DNA of 5,602 bases from CAIWXH01 sp964555675 (GCA_964555675.1 CAZKTU010000343.1:1-5602); one strand, 5' to 3'. Counted from the first letter of the stretch, positions 1-5,602 are shown. Numbers and translations are program-made. Notes: generated by a model from the letters alone, not told the origin.

Positions 1-63
1 GGAGACGAATCTCTTCGACCATACATCATACGCGCGTCAGTTGGTAAGGTACGGCCACGGGCG

Positions 64-97
64 AAAAAAGACGGTGCAGGCCGAAGCTCTGCGCCGT
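64..97 (-). terminator. Intrinsic terminator with UUCG tetraloop
   Basis: On the minus strand ACGG-C-GCAG (97-89) pairs with CTGC-A-CCGT (79-71), with one C/A mismatch. After a bulged A the stem continues with GC/GC closed by a TTCG loop (85-82). It is followed by C and six T residues (69-64). The stable stem, the tetraloop and the U-tract make this the clearest Rho-independent terminator in the window. It serves the leftward transcript from the promoter at 157-185, either as a true end or as an attenuator. Confidence 0.75.
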
Positions 98-150
98 AGT
101 TCACCCCGCCTGATTGTCGAGGAGCGCCGCGAGCGGCGTCCGGCTCAACG
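64..150 (-). ncRNA. Candidate small RNA or attenuated leader (about 87 nt)
   Basis: This is the interval between a near-consensus minus-strand promoter and a strong intrinsic terminator, so a discrete transcript of about 87 nt is predicted. A 5' domain can fold as GTTGAG (149-144) with CTCGAC (121-116), enclosing CGCCG (138-134) paired with CGGCG (129-125) around a CTCG loop. A linker of about 18 nt, purine-rich and containing GGCGGGGTGA (110-101), appears unpaired. The 3' domain is the terminator hairpin. The CGCCG segment could alternatively pair with CGGCG (96-92) in the terminator arm, which would give an attenuator-like switch, but this is only 5 bp. No open reading frame of note is inside. 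I do not recognise it as 6S, SRP, tmRNA or tRNA. It may be a free small RNA or the leader of a leftward gene: a start codon at 22-20 begins a plausible seven-codon reading M-V-E-E-I-R-L, without a clear ribosome binding site. Confidence 0.5.
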
Positions 151-156
151 GCGCGC

Positions 157-185
157 AGTATACCTGCCGCGCCGGGATTTGTCAA
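157..185 (-). promoter_or_regulatory. Strong sigma70-type promoter, leftward
   Basis: Read on the minus strand, the -35 box is a perfect TTGACA (180-185) and the -10 box is TATACT (157-162, five of six consensus bases), separated by exactly 17 bases. Transcription would start near position 150 and run leftward, divergent from amt. This is one of the two best promoters in the window. It drives no gene within the window; what lies directly downstream is a structured stretch ending in an intrinsic terminator, so its product is a short RNA or the leader of a gene beyond the left edge. Confidence 0.75.
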
Positions 186-400
186 GCGGGCCTCAATTGG
201 TCGATTTGGGCAAAAGGTCTAGCTCGGCGCCCGATTTATTGGACAGCTTTAACCCTTGTTCCGATTTGGGGTCTTGTTACTATTCCTATATCGGGTATGC
301 ATCAATACCATATTTTTTGGGTCTTCCGGCCCGAACCAAAGGGGGTGAAACACGTTCGCCGCCCGACCTGCGACGCTGCAGCCTCGGGGGTGAGCCACTC

Positions 401-426
401 CGGTGAGACGATGGCGTCGATCACCG
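401..426 (+). other. Stem-loop in the amt leader
   Basis: CGGTGA (401-406) pairs with TCACCG (421-426), and inside it GACG (407-410) pairs with CGTC (415-418). A two-base GA bulge sits on the 3' side and ATGG forms the loop. That gives ten base pairs in 26 bases. The inner part is itself a GACG-N4-CGTC dyad, resembling the GACG-N5-CGTC site 40 bases downstream, so it could be read as DNA operator or as RNA structure. No U-tract follows, so it is not a terminator. Confidence 0.4.
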
Positions 427-457
427 CACTATTCAAGGCCTCATTTGCGGTTCCTAT

Positions 458-470
458 GACGTTTGACGTC
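458..470. promoter_or_regulatory. Dyad GACGTTTGACGTC upstream of amt, possible operator
   Basis: The 13 bases form a perfect inverted repeat, GACGT-TTG-ACGTC, 57 bases before the amt start codon. A site of the same form, GACG-N5-CGTC, lies upstream of glnA at 4156-4168 and matches in 11 of 13 positions. If amt uses the weak -10 box TATTCT at 497-502, the dyad centre falls about 45 bases before the transcription start, a usual place for an activator. I cannot assign it to a known regulator: it does not fit the NtcA (GTA-N8-TAC) or Bacillus TnrA/GlnR (TGTNA-N7-TNACA) patterns. Confidence 0.35.
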
Positions 471-527
471 GCATCCACCGAAGTCCACCTTCTGAGTATT
501 CTGCATACGTTCGGTAAGGAGTAACCA

Positions 528-1934
528 ATGAAGCTGACCTGGCGTAAGTTTGGACTGGTAGCTGCTGGCGGCCTGGGCCTCTGGCTCGCCACGAGTGGCA
601 CCGCATTCGCACAAGAGGGTCCCTCGACCGCCGAGCTGGCCGTGGCGATGAACACCTTCTTCCTGATGATTGCGGCGGCCCTGGTCTTCTTCATGCAGGC
701 GGGCTTCGCGATGCTCACCGCCGGCCTGACCCGCTCGAAGAACACGACCAACATTCTCTTCAAGAACCTGATGGACTTCGTGATGTGCTCGCTCGCCTTC
801 TGGGCTGTCGGCTATGGTCTGGCCTACGGCACTACGGCGGGCGGCTTCATCGGCACAGACACCTTCTTCCTCGGCGATGTCCGCGAGGAGGGCAGCGTCC
901 CCGCCCTGGCCAGCTGGTTCTTCCAGGTGGTCTTCGCCGGCACTGCCGCGACGATCGTCGCCGGCGCTATGGCCGAGCGCACCAAGTTCACCGCCTACCT
1001 GATCTACAGCTTCATCATCTCGCTCTTCATCTACCCGGTGGTCGTCCACTGGATCTGGAGCGGCGCGGGCTGGCTGAACTTCTACGCCGGCAATACCGAC
1101 GGCAACTGGGGCTTCACCGATTTTGCCGGCAGCACCGTCGTCCATAGCGTCGGCGGCTGGGCCTCGCTGGTCGGCGCGATGATCCTCGGCCCGCGCCTGG
1201 GCAAGTACGGCCCCGATGGGAAGCCGCGGGTGATCGCCGGCCATAACATGTCCCTCGCGGTCCTCGGCGTATTTATCCTCTGGCTCGGCTGGTTCGGCTT
1301 TAACCCCGGCAGCCAGCTGGCTATCGCCTCGCAGGCCAACGCCGACGCCGTCGCCCTTGTGGCGGTGACCACCAACCTCGCCGCCGCCGCAGGCGCCCTG
1401 GGCGCGCTGCTCACGGCCTGGCTCCGCTATGGCAAGGCTGACCTCGGCCAGACCCTCAACGGCGTGCTCGCCGGCCTGGTCGCGATCACCGCCGGCTGCG
1501 CCTACGTCGACCCCCTGGCCGCGATTATCATCGGCTTCATCGGCGGCCCCCTGGTGGTCTTTGGCGCCGAGTTGCTCGATAAGCTGAAGATCGACGACCC
1601 TGTGGGCGCCGTGCCCGTTCACCTGATCAATGGTATCTGGGGCACGCTGGCCGTCGGCCTCTTCGCCTCGCTGCCCGGCAACACCGGCACCACCGGCCTC
1701 TTCTATGGCGGCGGTATGACCCTGCTGTTCAGCCAGTTCGTCGGCGTGATCGCCGTCGGCCTCTGGACCTCGGTCCTCGCCGGGGCGATGTTCTTCGCGC
1801 TCAAGGCTACGGTTGGTCTGCGGGTCAGCAAAGAGGAGGAAGAGGCTGGCCTCGACCTCGGCGAGCATGGCTCGGTCGCTTACCCCGACCTGGTGGCTGG
1901 CCGCACGCTGCCCACGGGCGTCTCCGCCGACTAG
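528..1934 (+). CDS. amt: Amt-family ammonium transporter
   Basis: This is a trimeric inner-membrane channel/transporter that recruits ammonium and conducts it to the cytoplasm for glutamine synthetase. The 468 aa product starts with a cleavable signal peptide (positive residues at 3-7, hydrophobic core 9-24, A-F-A followed by Q29), as many bacterial Amt proteins do, then about eleven membrane helices. The Amt signature DFAGSTVVHSVGG spans 198-210. By alignment from memory to E. coli AmtB, D198 corresponds to D160, the conducting His pair to H206 and H365 (within VHLINGIWG), the periplasmic gate Phe to F136 and F258, and W255 to W212. The C-terminal cytoplasmic tail (429-455, VGLRVSKEEEEAGLDLGEHG...) is the conserved segment that contacts PII proteins. 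AAGGAG at 516-521, six bases before ATG 528, fixes the start. Although its tail suggests PII control, no glnK follows. A 30-bp palindrome lies just after the stop codon. Confidence 0.97.
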   Translation: MKLTWRKFGLVAAGGLGLWLATSGTAFAQEGPSTAELAVAMNTFFLMIAAALVFFMQAGFAMLTAGLTRSKNTTNILFKNLMDFVMCSLAFWAVGYGLAYGTTAGGFIGTDTFFLGDVREEGSVPALASWFFQVVFAGTAATIVAGAMAERTKFTAYLIYSFIISLFIYPVVVHWIWSGAGWLNFYAGNTDGNWGFTDFAGSTVVHSVGGWASLVGAMILGPRLGKYGPDGKPRVIAGHNMSLAVLGVFILWLGWFGFNPGSQLAIASQANADAVALVAVTTNLAAAAGALGALLTAWLRYGKADLGQTLNGVLAGLVAITAGCAYVDPLAAIIIGFIGGPLVVFGAELLDKLKIDDPVGAVPVHLINGIWGTLAVGLFASLPGNTGTTGLFYGGGMTLLFSQFVGVIAVGLWTSVLAGAMFFALKATVGLRVSKEEEEAGLDLGEHGSVAYPDLVAGRTLPTGVSAD

Positions 1935-1962
1935 ACCCCTCCCTAAGTTCGGCACCCCTGCG

Positions 1963-1992
1963 CGGGGGTGGTCGCAGCTGCGACCACCCCCG
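1963..1992 (+). terminator. amt: Perfect 30-bp palindrome after amt, probable terminator
   Basis: The 15 bases from 1963 to 1977 are the exact reverse complement of 1978-1992, giving a GC-rich stem with no unpaired centre; in RNA the middle CAGCTG would open as a loop. It lies 28 bases past the amt stop codon. Only a weak T-rich stretch follows (TTCGATTCTCGT), so on sequence alone it is a less typical intrinsic terminator, but position and strength fit transcript ending or 3'-end protection. Being symmetric, it would work on either strand. Confidence 0.6.
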
Positions 1993-2106
1993 TTCGATTC
2001 TCGTGCCCGTCAGGCTGTATGCTGGCCGTGCAGGCTCCGCCGGGGCCGCGCGCCGTTATCTTTCAGGATTTGTGCAAAACTTACAAAAGAATTAACTAGT
2101 TGCTTG

Positions 2107-2135
2107 TTGAAATCGTCCATATGATCTGCTAGGAT
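2107..2135 (+). promoter_or_regulatory. Sigma70-type promoter of the small membrane protein gene
   Basis: TTGAAA (2107-2112, five of six) and TAGGAT (2130-2135, four of six) are separated by exactly 17 bases. The bases upstream (about 2076-2098) are strikingly A/T-rich compared with the surroundings and could act as an UP element. Transcription would start near 2142 and leave a leader of only about 35 bases before the gene. This indicates that the small gene is transcribed independently of amt, whose own terminator lies between them. Confidence 0.6.
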
Positions 2136-2177
2136 GCGGGCATTGAGTTCTGCAATGGCGCAGCGGAGGCAATGGCG

Positions 2178-2456
2178 ATGGATATCCTACTCAATCTTCA
2201 GAGCATCTTGATCGGGCTGATCGGCTGGGCGGCGACGGTGTTGGTGATCGAGAACGCCTCGCGCCTGACGGTGAACGACCGCCGCGCGATGATCGTCTGC
2301 TGCTGGATGCTGTGGATGATCCCCTCGTTCGGGGCGTTGGTGCTCAACGGCCTGATTACTACTGATACGGCGGCCCTCTACGTCGGCCTGACGACCGGGG
2401 CCCTGGGCATGATCGTGCTCGTCGGCGCCCTCGTGCGTACCCGCACTCGTCTCTAG
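2178..2456 (+). CDS. Small three-helix membrane protein, function unknown
   Basis: I do not recognise this family. The product is 92 aa from ATG 2178, or 94 aa from ATG 2172. I prefer 2178 because GGAGG (2165-2169) is eight bases before it but only two before 2172. Counting from M1 of the shorter form, three hydrophobic segments are visible at about 5-24, 37-57 and 63-84. Positive residues sit in the loop after helix 1 (R...NDRR) and at the C-terminus (RTRTRL), so the positive-inside rule predicts N-terminus outside, C-terminus inside. There are two adjacent Cys in helix 2 and a Pro that would kink it. It has its own promoter and ends convergently against glnA. It occupies the place after amt where glnK often lies, but it has none of the features of a PII protein. 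A helper of the transporter is conceivable; nothing in the sequence shows it. Confidence 0.8.
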   Translation: MDILLNLQSILIGLIGWAATVLVIENASRLTVNDRRAMIVCCWMLWMIPSFGALVLNGLITTDTAALYVGLTTGALGMIVLVGALVRTRTRL

Positions 2457-2486
2457 GCAGCCTGGCTAAGCTCGTCCGCAAAGCAA

Positions 2487-2521
2487 AGAACCGCCGGGGC
2501 CTAACAGGCCTCGGCGGTTCT
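2487..2521 (-). terminator. glnA: glnA intrinsic terminator, possibly bidirectional
   Basis: The arms 2488-2502 and 2506-2520 form a 15-bp stem around a three-base loop. All pairs are Watson-Crick except one at 2497/2511, which is a G-U wobble in + strand RNA and an A-C mismatch in minus-strand RNA. On the minus strand the stem is followed by TTTGCTTTG, a fair U-tract, placing the end of the glnA transcript about 26-60 bases after its stop codon. On the + strand the following bases (TCGCTTCTC) are less U-rich, but the hairpin may also stop the small membrane protein transcript converging from the left. Confidence 0.75.
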
Positions 2522-2545
2522 CGCTTCTCGGACAGGACCTGCGAG

Positions 2546-3967
<1,422 letters not shown>

Positions 3968-4034
3968 GCGGACAGTCTCCTTCTGTGGCTACAGAACGTA
4001 CGTGGTCCTGGGGGCGTGCGGACGGATATGCAAA

Positions 4035-4067
4035 GCGCCGCCGCGACAGTCGGGGTCGCAGCGGCGC
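4035..4067 (-). other. Long GC-rich hairpin in the glnA leader, attenuator-like
   Basis: The arms 4035-4047 and 4055-4067 pair over 13 positions with seven bases in the loop. The single irregular pair is a G-U wobble in minus-strand RNA but a C/A mismatch on the + strand, so the structure is better formed in glnA-sense RNA. There it is followed by TTTGCAT, a short U-rich stretch absent in the + direction. It lies 68-100 bases before the glnA start codon. Both facts favour a leader terminator or attenuator for glnA, provided that transcription starts upstream of it; I could not find a convincing glnA promoter to settle that. Confidence 0.4.
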
Positions 4068-4154
4068 GAGTGCAACATGTGAGTGACGTGAGGTGCGTAG
4101 AACGGACGATGAGCGTCGCCAGGCCAGCGGCGGCCGCCCGTGGGTCGCCCGCTC

Positions 4155-4169
4155 AGACGTTGGTCGTCT
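4155..4169. promoter_or_regulatory. Dyad AGACGTTGGTCGTCT upstream of glnA, possible operator
   Basis: AGACG (4155-4159) and CGTCT (4165-4169) form a perfect inverted repeat around TTGGT, 187 bases before the glnA start codon and about 200 before the rplS promoter. Its core GACGTTGGTCGTC matches the dyad upstream of amt (GACGTTTGACGTC) at 11 of 13 positions and has the same arms and spacing. If it is an operator it more likely belongs to glnA than to rplS. If it lies within glnA leader RNA it could instead be a 5-bp hairpin. Confidence 0.35.
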
Positions 4170-4366
4170 CGGCTGCCTGCACCGTCGCAATGCCGAACAC
4201 AACGTACGCCCAGTGCGCCGCTGATATCCTCACGTGGGAATAGACTGGTTAAGCTACGGTTGAGCGCTACAGGCCATCATAAGGCGCGCCGCTTCCGCTC
4301 GCTACGGTGAGAAGATCCAACATCAGCCGGCCGCGCTTGGATGAAATAGCTAAGTATTTGCGCGAC

Positions 4367-4395
4367 TTGCCCCTGAGCGATGCCTGTGCTATAAT
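4367..4395 (+). promoter_or_regulatory. rplS: rplS promoter with extended -10
   Basis: TATAAT at 4390-4395 is a perfect -10 box. It is preceded by TG at 4387-4388, one base before the box, which makes it an extended -10. TTGCCC (4367-4372) gives a partial -35 at exactly 17 bases. Transcription should start near 4402, giving a leader of about 127 bases. It also shows that the reading frame running into rplS from further upstream (GTG 4307) is not a real N-terminal extension, because it crosses this promoter. Confidence 0.8.
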
Positions 4396-4412
4396 CGGCG
4401 CCAGTAAGCCGG

Positions 4413-4441
4413 TCTGGCAGGCGGCGAGTTCGCCTGCCAGA
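4413..4441 (+). promoter_or_regulatory. Hairpin in the rplS leader, possible autoregulatory or attenuator element
   Basis: TCTGGCAGGCG (4413-4423) pairs perfectly over 11 bases with CGCCTGCCAGA (4431-4441), leaving a seven-base loop GCGAGTT. It starts about 11 bases after the predicted transcript start and is followed by TTTCTAT, a weak U-tract. A second, smaller stem CCCGA/TCGGG (4474-4478, 4485-4489) lies between it and the ribosome binding site. Ribosomal protein leaders, including some for L19 in other phyla, are known sites of autoregulation; whether this is one is an inference from position and structure only. Confidence 0.45.
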
Positions 4442-4528
4442 TTTCTATGTCGGCATCTGGTCGCCCCGTTAGTCCCGAGTTCGTTCGGGCGCCTGGCGCG
4501 GGCCTTGTCTGAAAGGAGCGACAGCTCT

Positions 4529-4888
4529 ATGTCGCAGCAGATCTTAACCGAGCTGGCCCAGCGCCAGATGAAGACCAGCCTCCCCGAGTTTCGGGTCGGC
4601 GACACGATCAGGGTCGGCGTCAAGGTGGTCGAGGGTAGCCGCGAGCGCGTCCAGGAGTTCGAGGGCGTGGTGATCCGGCGGCGCAGCGGCGGCATTAACG
4701 AGAACTTCACCGTCCGCCGCATCGCCTCCCACGGCATCGGCGTCGAGCGCACCTTCCTTATCCACGCCCCGCGCCTCGACTCGATCAAGGTCATCCGCCG
4801 CGGCAAGGTGCGCCGCGCCAAGCTCTACTACCTGCGCGGCCTCTCCGGCAAGGCGGCCCGTATCAAAGAGCGCCGCGACACGAATTAG
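4529..4888 (+). CDS. rplS: 50S ribosomal protein L19
   Basis: L19 is a protein of the large subunit that sits at the 30S-50S interface and helps form an inter-subunit bridge. The 119 aa product has the usual length. Family landmarks are PEFRVGDTIRV (19-29), EFEGVVIRRRSGGINENFTVRR (43-64), GIGVERTFLIHAPRLDSIKV (69-88) and the basic C-terminal segment RRGKVRRAKLYYLRGLSGKAARIKERR (90-116). The start at ATG 4529 is set by AAAGGAG (4512-4518), ten bases upstream, and agrees with the family N-terminus; an in-frame extension back to 4307 would contain the promoter. In many bacteria rplS follows rpsP-rimM-trmD; here it stands alone behind its own promoter, divergent from glnA. Confidence 0.97.
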   Translation: MSQQILTELAQRQMKTSLPEFRVGDTIRVGVKVVEGSRERVQEFEGVVIRRRSGGINENFTVRRIASHGIGVERTFLIHAPRLDSIKVIRRGKVRRAKLYYLRGLSGKAARIKERRDTN

Positions 4889-4923
4889 GCCAGGCCCCCG
4901 CCTATTCCTACGCGTCTACACTA

Positions 4924-4951
4924 CTCAGGGAGGGCTGCGGCCCTCCCTGAG
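4924..4951 (+). terminator. 12-bp perfect hairpin between rplS and the methyltransferase gene
   Basis: CTCAGGGAGGGC (4924-4935) pairs perfectly with GCCCTCCCTGAG (4940-4951) around a TGCG loop, 35 bases after the rplS stop codon. No U-tract follows (CCCTACCCACG), so it is not a classical intrinsic terminator. It ends only 11 bases before the next start codon. It could stop or slow polymerase after rplS, protect the rplS 3' end, or limit translation of the downstream gene. Confidence 0.5.
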
Positions 4952-4962
4952 CCCTACCCACG

Positions 4963-5601
4963 ATGTGGTACCGAGCCTTCGTCCGCCGGGCCTTCCACCA
5001 CTTCTACCGCGAGTTCGCCTGGACCTACGACGGAGTGGCCTGGGCGGTCTCCGGTGGCCTCTGGCGCCGCTGGTCTCTGGCCCCGCTCCCGCACCTGTAT
5101 GGCCGCACCCTCGAGCTCGGCTACGGCCCCGGCCACCTGCAACTGGCCCTCGCCGAGCGCCCCGGCGTCGCCGGCCTCGATGCCTCGCCTCAGATGGCCG
5201 CCATGGCGGCCCGCCGCCTGCGCCGCGCCGGGCGCCCGGCGCGCCTCGCCCGCGGCCTCGCCCAGGCCCTCCCCTTCGCCACAGCCGCCTTCGATACGGT
5301 GGTCGCCACCTTCCCGGCCGAGTATATCCTCGACTCGCGCACCCACGCCGAGATCCGCCGCGTCCTCGCCCCCGGCGGCCGCCTGGTGATTGTGCCCTTC
5401 GCCCAGCTGACCCCCGGTCTCTACGCCCGCCTCGTCGACCTGGCCTACGCCCTCACCCTCCAGGGCCCGCCCCGCCCCGCAGCCCCCGCCGAGCCGCCCC
5501 CCACGCCCCTGGCCCTGGCCGGCCTCGAGCTAACGCCCCACTGGGTGAGCGTCGGACCCAGCCGGGTGCTGCTGCTGCTGGGGGAGTTGCCGCCCGGCTA
5601 G
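4963..5601 (+). CDS. Class I SAM-dependent methyltransferase, substrate unknown
   Basis: The 212 aa product has the Methyltransf_11/UbiE-like Rossmann fold. Motif I is LELGYGPGHL (50-59), which binds SAM; the acidic residue ending strand 2 is D73 in GLDAS. ALPFATAAFDTVVATF (102-117) covers motif II, and LAPGGRLVIVPF (135-146) is the motif III region. A 48-residue N-terminus rich in aromatic residues (FHHFYREFAWTYDGVAWAV...) precedes the fold, and a Pro/Ala-rich linker (167-183) leads to a short C-terminal strand region. The substrate cannot be read from the sequence; small molecules, quinones and lipids are all possible. ATG 4963 is the first start that keeps the YD-containing N-terminus, but no ribosome binding site is visible before it, and a strong hairpin ends 11 bases upstream. 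Co-transcription with rplS by read-through is possible. The stop codon ends one base before the end of the window. Confidence 0.88.
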   Translation: MWYRAFVRRAFHHFYREFAWTYDGVAWAVSGGLWRRWSLAPLPHLYGRTLELGYGPGHLQLALAERPGVAGLDASPQMAAMAARRLRRAGRPARLARGLAQALPFATAAFDTVVATFPAEYILDSRTHAEIRRVLAPGGRLVIVPFAQLTPGLYARLVDLAYALTLQGPPRPAAPAEPPPTPLALAGLELTPHWVSVGPSRVLLLLGELPPG

Positions 5602-5602
5602 G

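Larger units (their letters stand above)
186..527 (+). promoter_or_regulatory. amt upstream region and leader, no convincing gene
   Basis: This stretch before amt contains a locally AT-richer block (about 190-340) unlike the surrounding high-GC DNA, which is where a promoter is expected. No box pair is convincing. Candidates are TTGTTC (256-261) with TACTAT (278-283, spacing 16), and, much closer to the gene, TCCACC (474-479) with TATTCT (497-502, spacing 17). Three GGGGTGA words occur near here, two as GGGGGTGA on the + strand (341-348, 386-393) and one on the minus strand (107-101). A stem-loop and a dyad further down are listed separately. A frame open from 114 to 524 ends three bases before amt. 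Its only short usable version (ATG 411, 37 codons) lacks the GC-rich third positions of the real genes, so I do not call it. Confidence 0.3.
3983..4366. other. glnA/rplS divergent intergenic region, no gene
   Basis: No coding region is supported here on either strand. For glnA I looked for a promoter on the minus strand and found only weak pairs. The best is TTAACC (minus-strand 5' end at 4250) with GATATC 18 bases later, followed by a leader of roughly 240 bases. A 12-base word ACASAACGTACG occurs twice (3991-4002 and 4197-4208, one mismatch), 206 bases apart. The copy nearer glnA, read on the minus strand as TACGTTCTGTA (3990-4000), differs at one base from TACGTTCGGTA just before the amt ribosome binding site (506-516). 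Confidence 0.4.

Noticed and set aside
1..29. Start of a leftward gene at the left edge (minus-strand ATG at 29, 26 or 22)
   Set aside because: Only seven to nine codons are visible and there is no clear ribosome binding site; mentioned as a possibility with the small RNA but not called.
41..406. 121-codon open frame on the + strand at the left end
   Set aside because: It runs antisense through the minus-strand promoter and terminator, its product is R/P/S-rich with no domain, and it has no ribosome binding site.
341..430. Resemblance of the amt leader to TPP (CGGGGTG...TGAGA) and cobalamin (GGTGAAA...GCCACT) riboswitches
   Set aside because: The second conserved half of TPP (CTGATCTGG...GCGTAGGGA) and the B12 box (AGCCAGGAGACCTGCC) are absent, and the downstream gene does not fit either ligand.
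441..1955. 504-codon open frame on the minus strand across amt
   Set aside because: It is the shadow of amt in GC-rich DNA: low-complexity E/A/G/D-rich product, no ribosome binding site, and amt has unmistakable family motifs on the other strand.
4447..4512. 21-codon upstream frame in the rplS leader ending at TGA in front of AAGGAG
   Set aside because: No ribosome binding site before its ATG and no sign of coding; the length is within chance expectation.
4307..4528. In-frame N-terminal extension of rplS from GTG 4307
   Set aside because: It would run through the TATAAT promoter and the leader hairpin, the L19 family starts at about 4529, and a good ribosome binding site is there.

Overview
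The window is high-GC bacterial DNA that reads as an ordinary chromosomal nitrogen-assimilation locus, not a mobile element. The gene set is an Amt ammonium transporter, a type I-beta glutamine synthetase, ribosomal protein L19, a SAM-dependent methyltransferase and a small unrecognised membrane protein. Together with the protein style (the YDxV...W-rich methyltransferase N-terminus, GSI-beta, and an Amt with a cleavable signal peptide), this suggests a high-GC member of the Chloroflexota such as a Roseiflexus/Chloroflexus relative. That assignment is an inference from sequence style and I could not test it.

Layout, left to right. (1) Positions 1-527 hold no convincing gene on the + strand. 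The minus strand carries a near-consensus sigma70 promoter (157-185). About 60 bases downstream is a UUCG-capped intrinsic terminator (64-97), so an RNA of about 87 nt, or an attenuated leader of a gene lying beyond the left edge, is predicted. The rest of this stretch is the amt upstream region and leader, with a stem-loop (401-426) and a dyad GACG-N5-CGTC (458-470). (2) amt (528-1934, +) is followed by a 30-bp perfect palindrome that probably acts as a terminator. (3) A 92-94 aa three-helix membrane protein of unknown function (2178-2456, +) has its own promoter and ends against (4) glnA (2546-3967, -), with a shared terminator hairpin in the convergent gap. (5) The glnA/rplS divergent region (3968-4528) holds a long glnA-leader hairpin, a second GACG-N5-CGTC dyad, a very good extended -10 promoter for rplS and a structured rplS leader of about 127 nt. 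(6) rplS (4529-4888, +) and, after a 12-bp hairpin, (7) a class I methyltransferase (4963-5601, +), whose stop codon is the last codon of the window.

How it works together: Amt brings in ammonium/ammonia and GlnA fixes it onto glutamate, so the two end genes of the left block form one short pathway. No PII gene (glnK/glnB) is present, although amt is commonly followed by one; a small membrane protein occupies that position instead. Both amt and glnA have the same 13-bp dyad in their upstream regions (11 of 13 bases identical), which could be a shared nitrogen-control operator. rplS and the methyltransferase appear to be an independent unit. The most interesting unexplained signals are the minus-strand RNA unit at 64-185, the shared dyads, and the leader structures of glnA and rplS.
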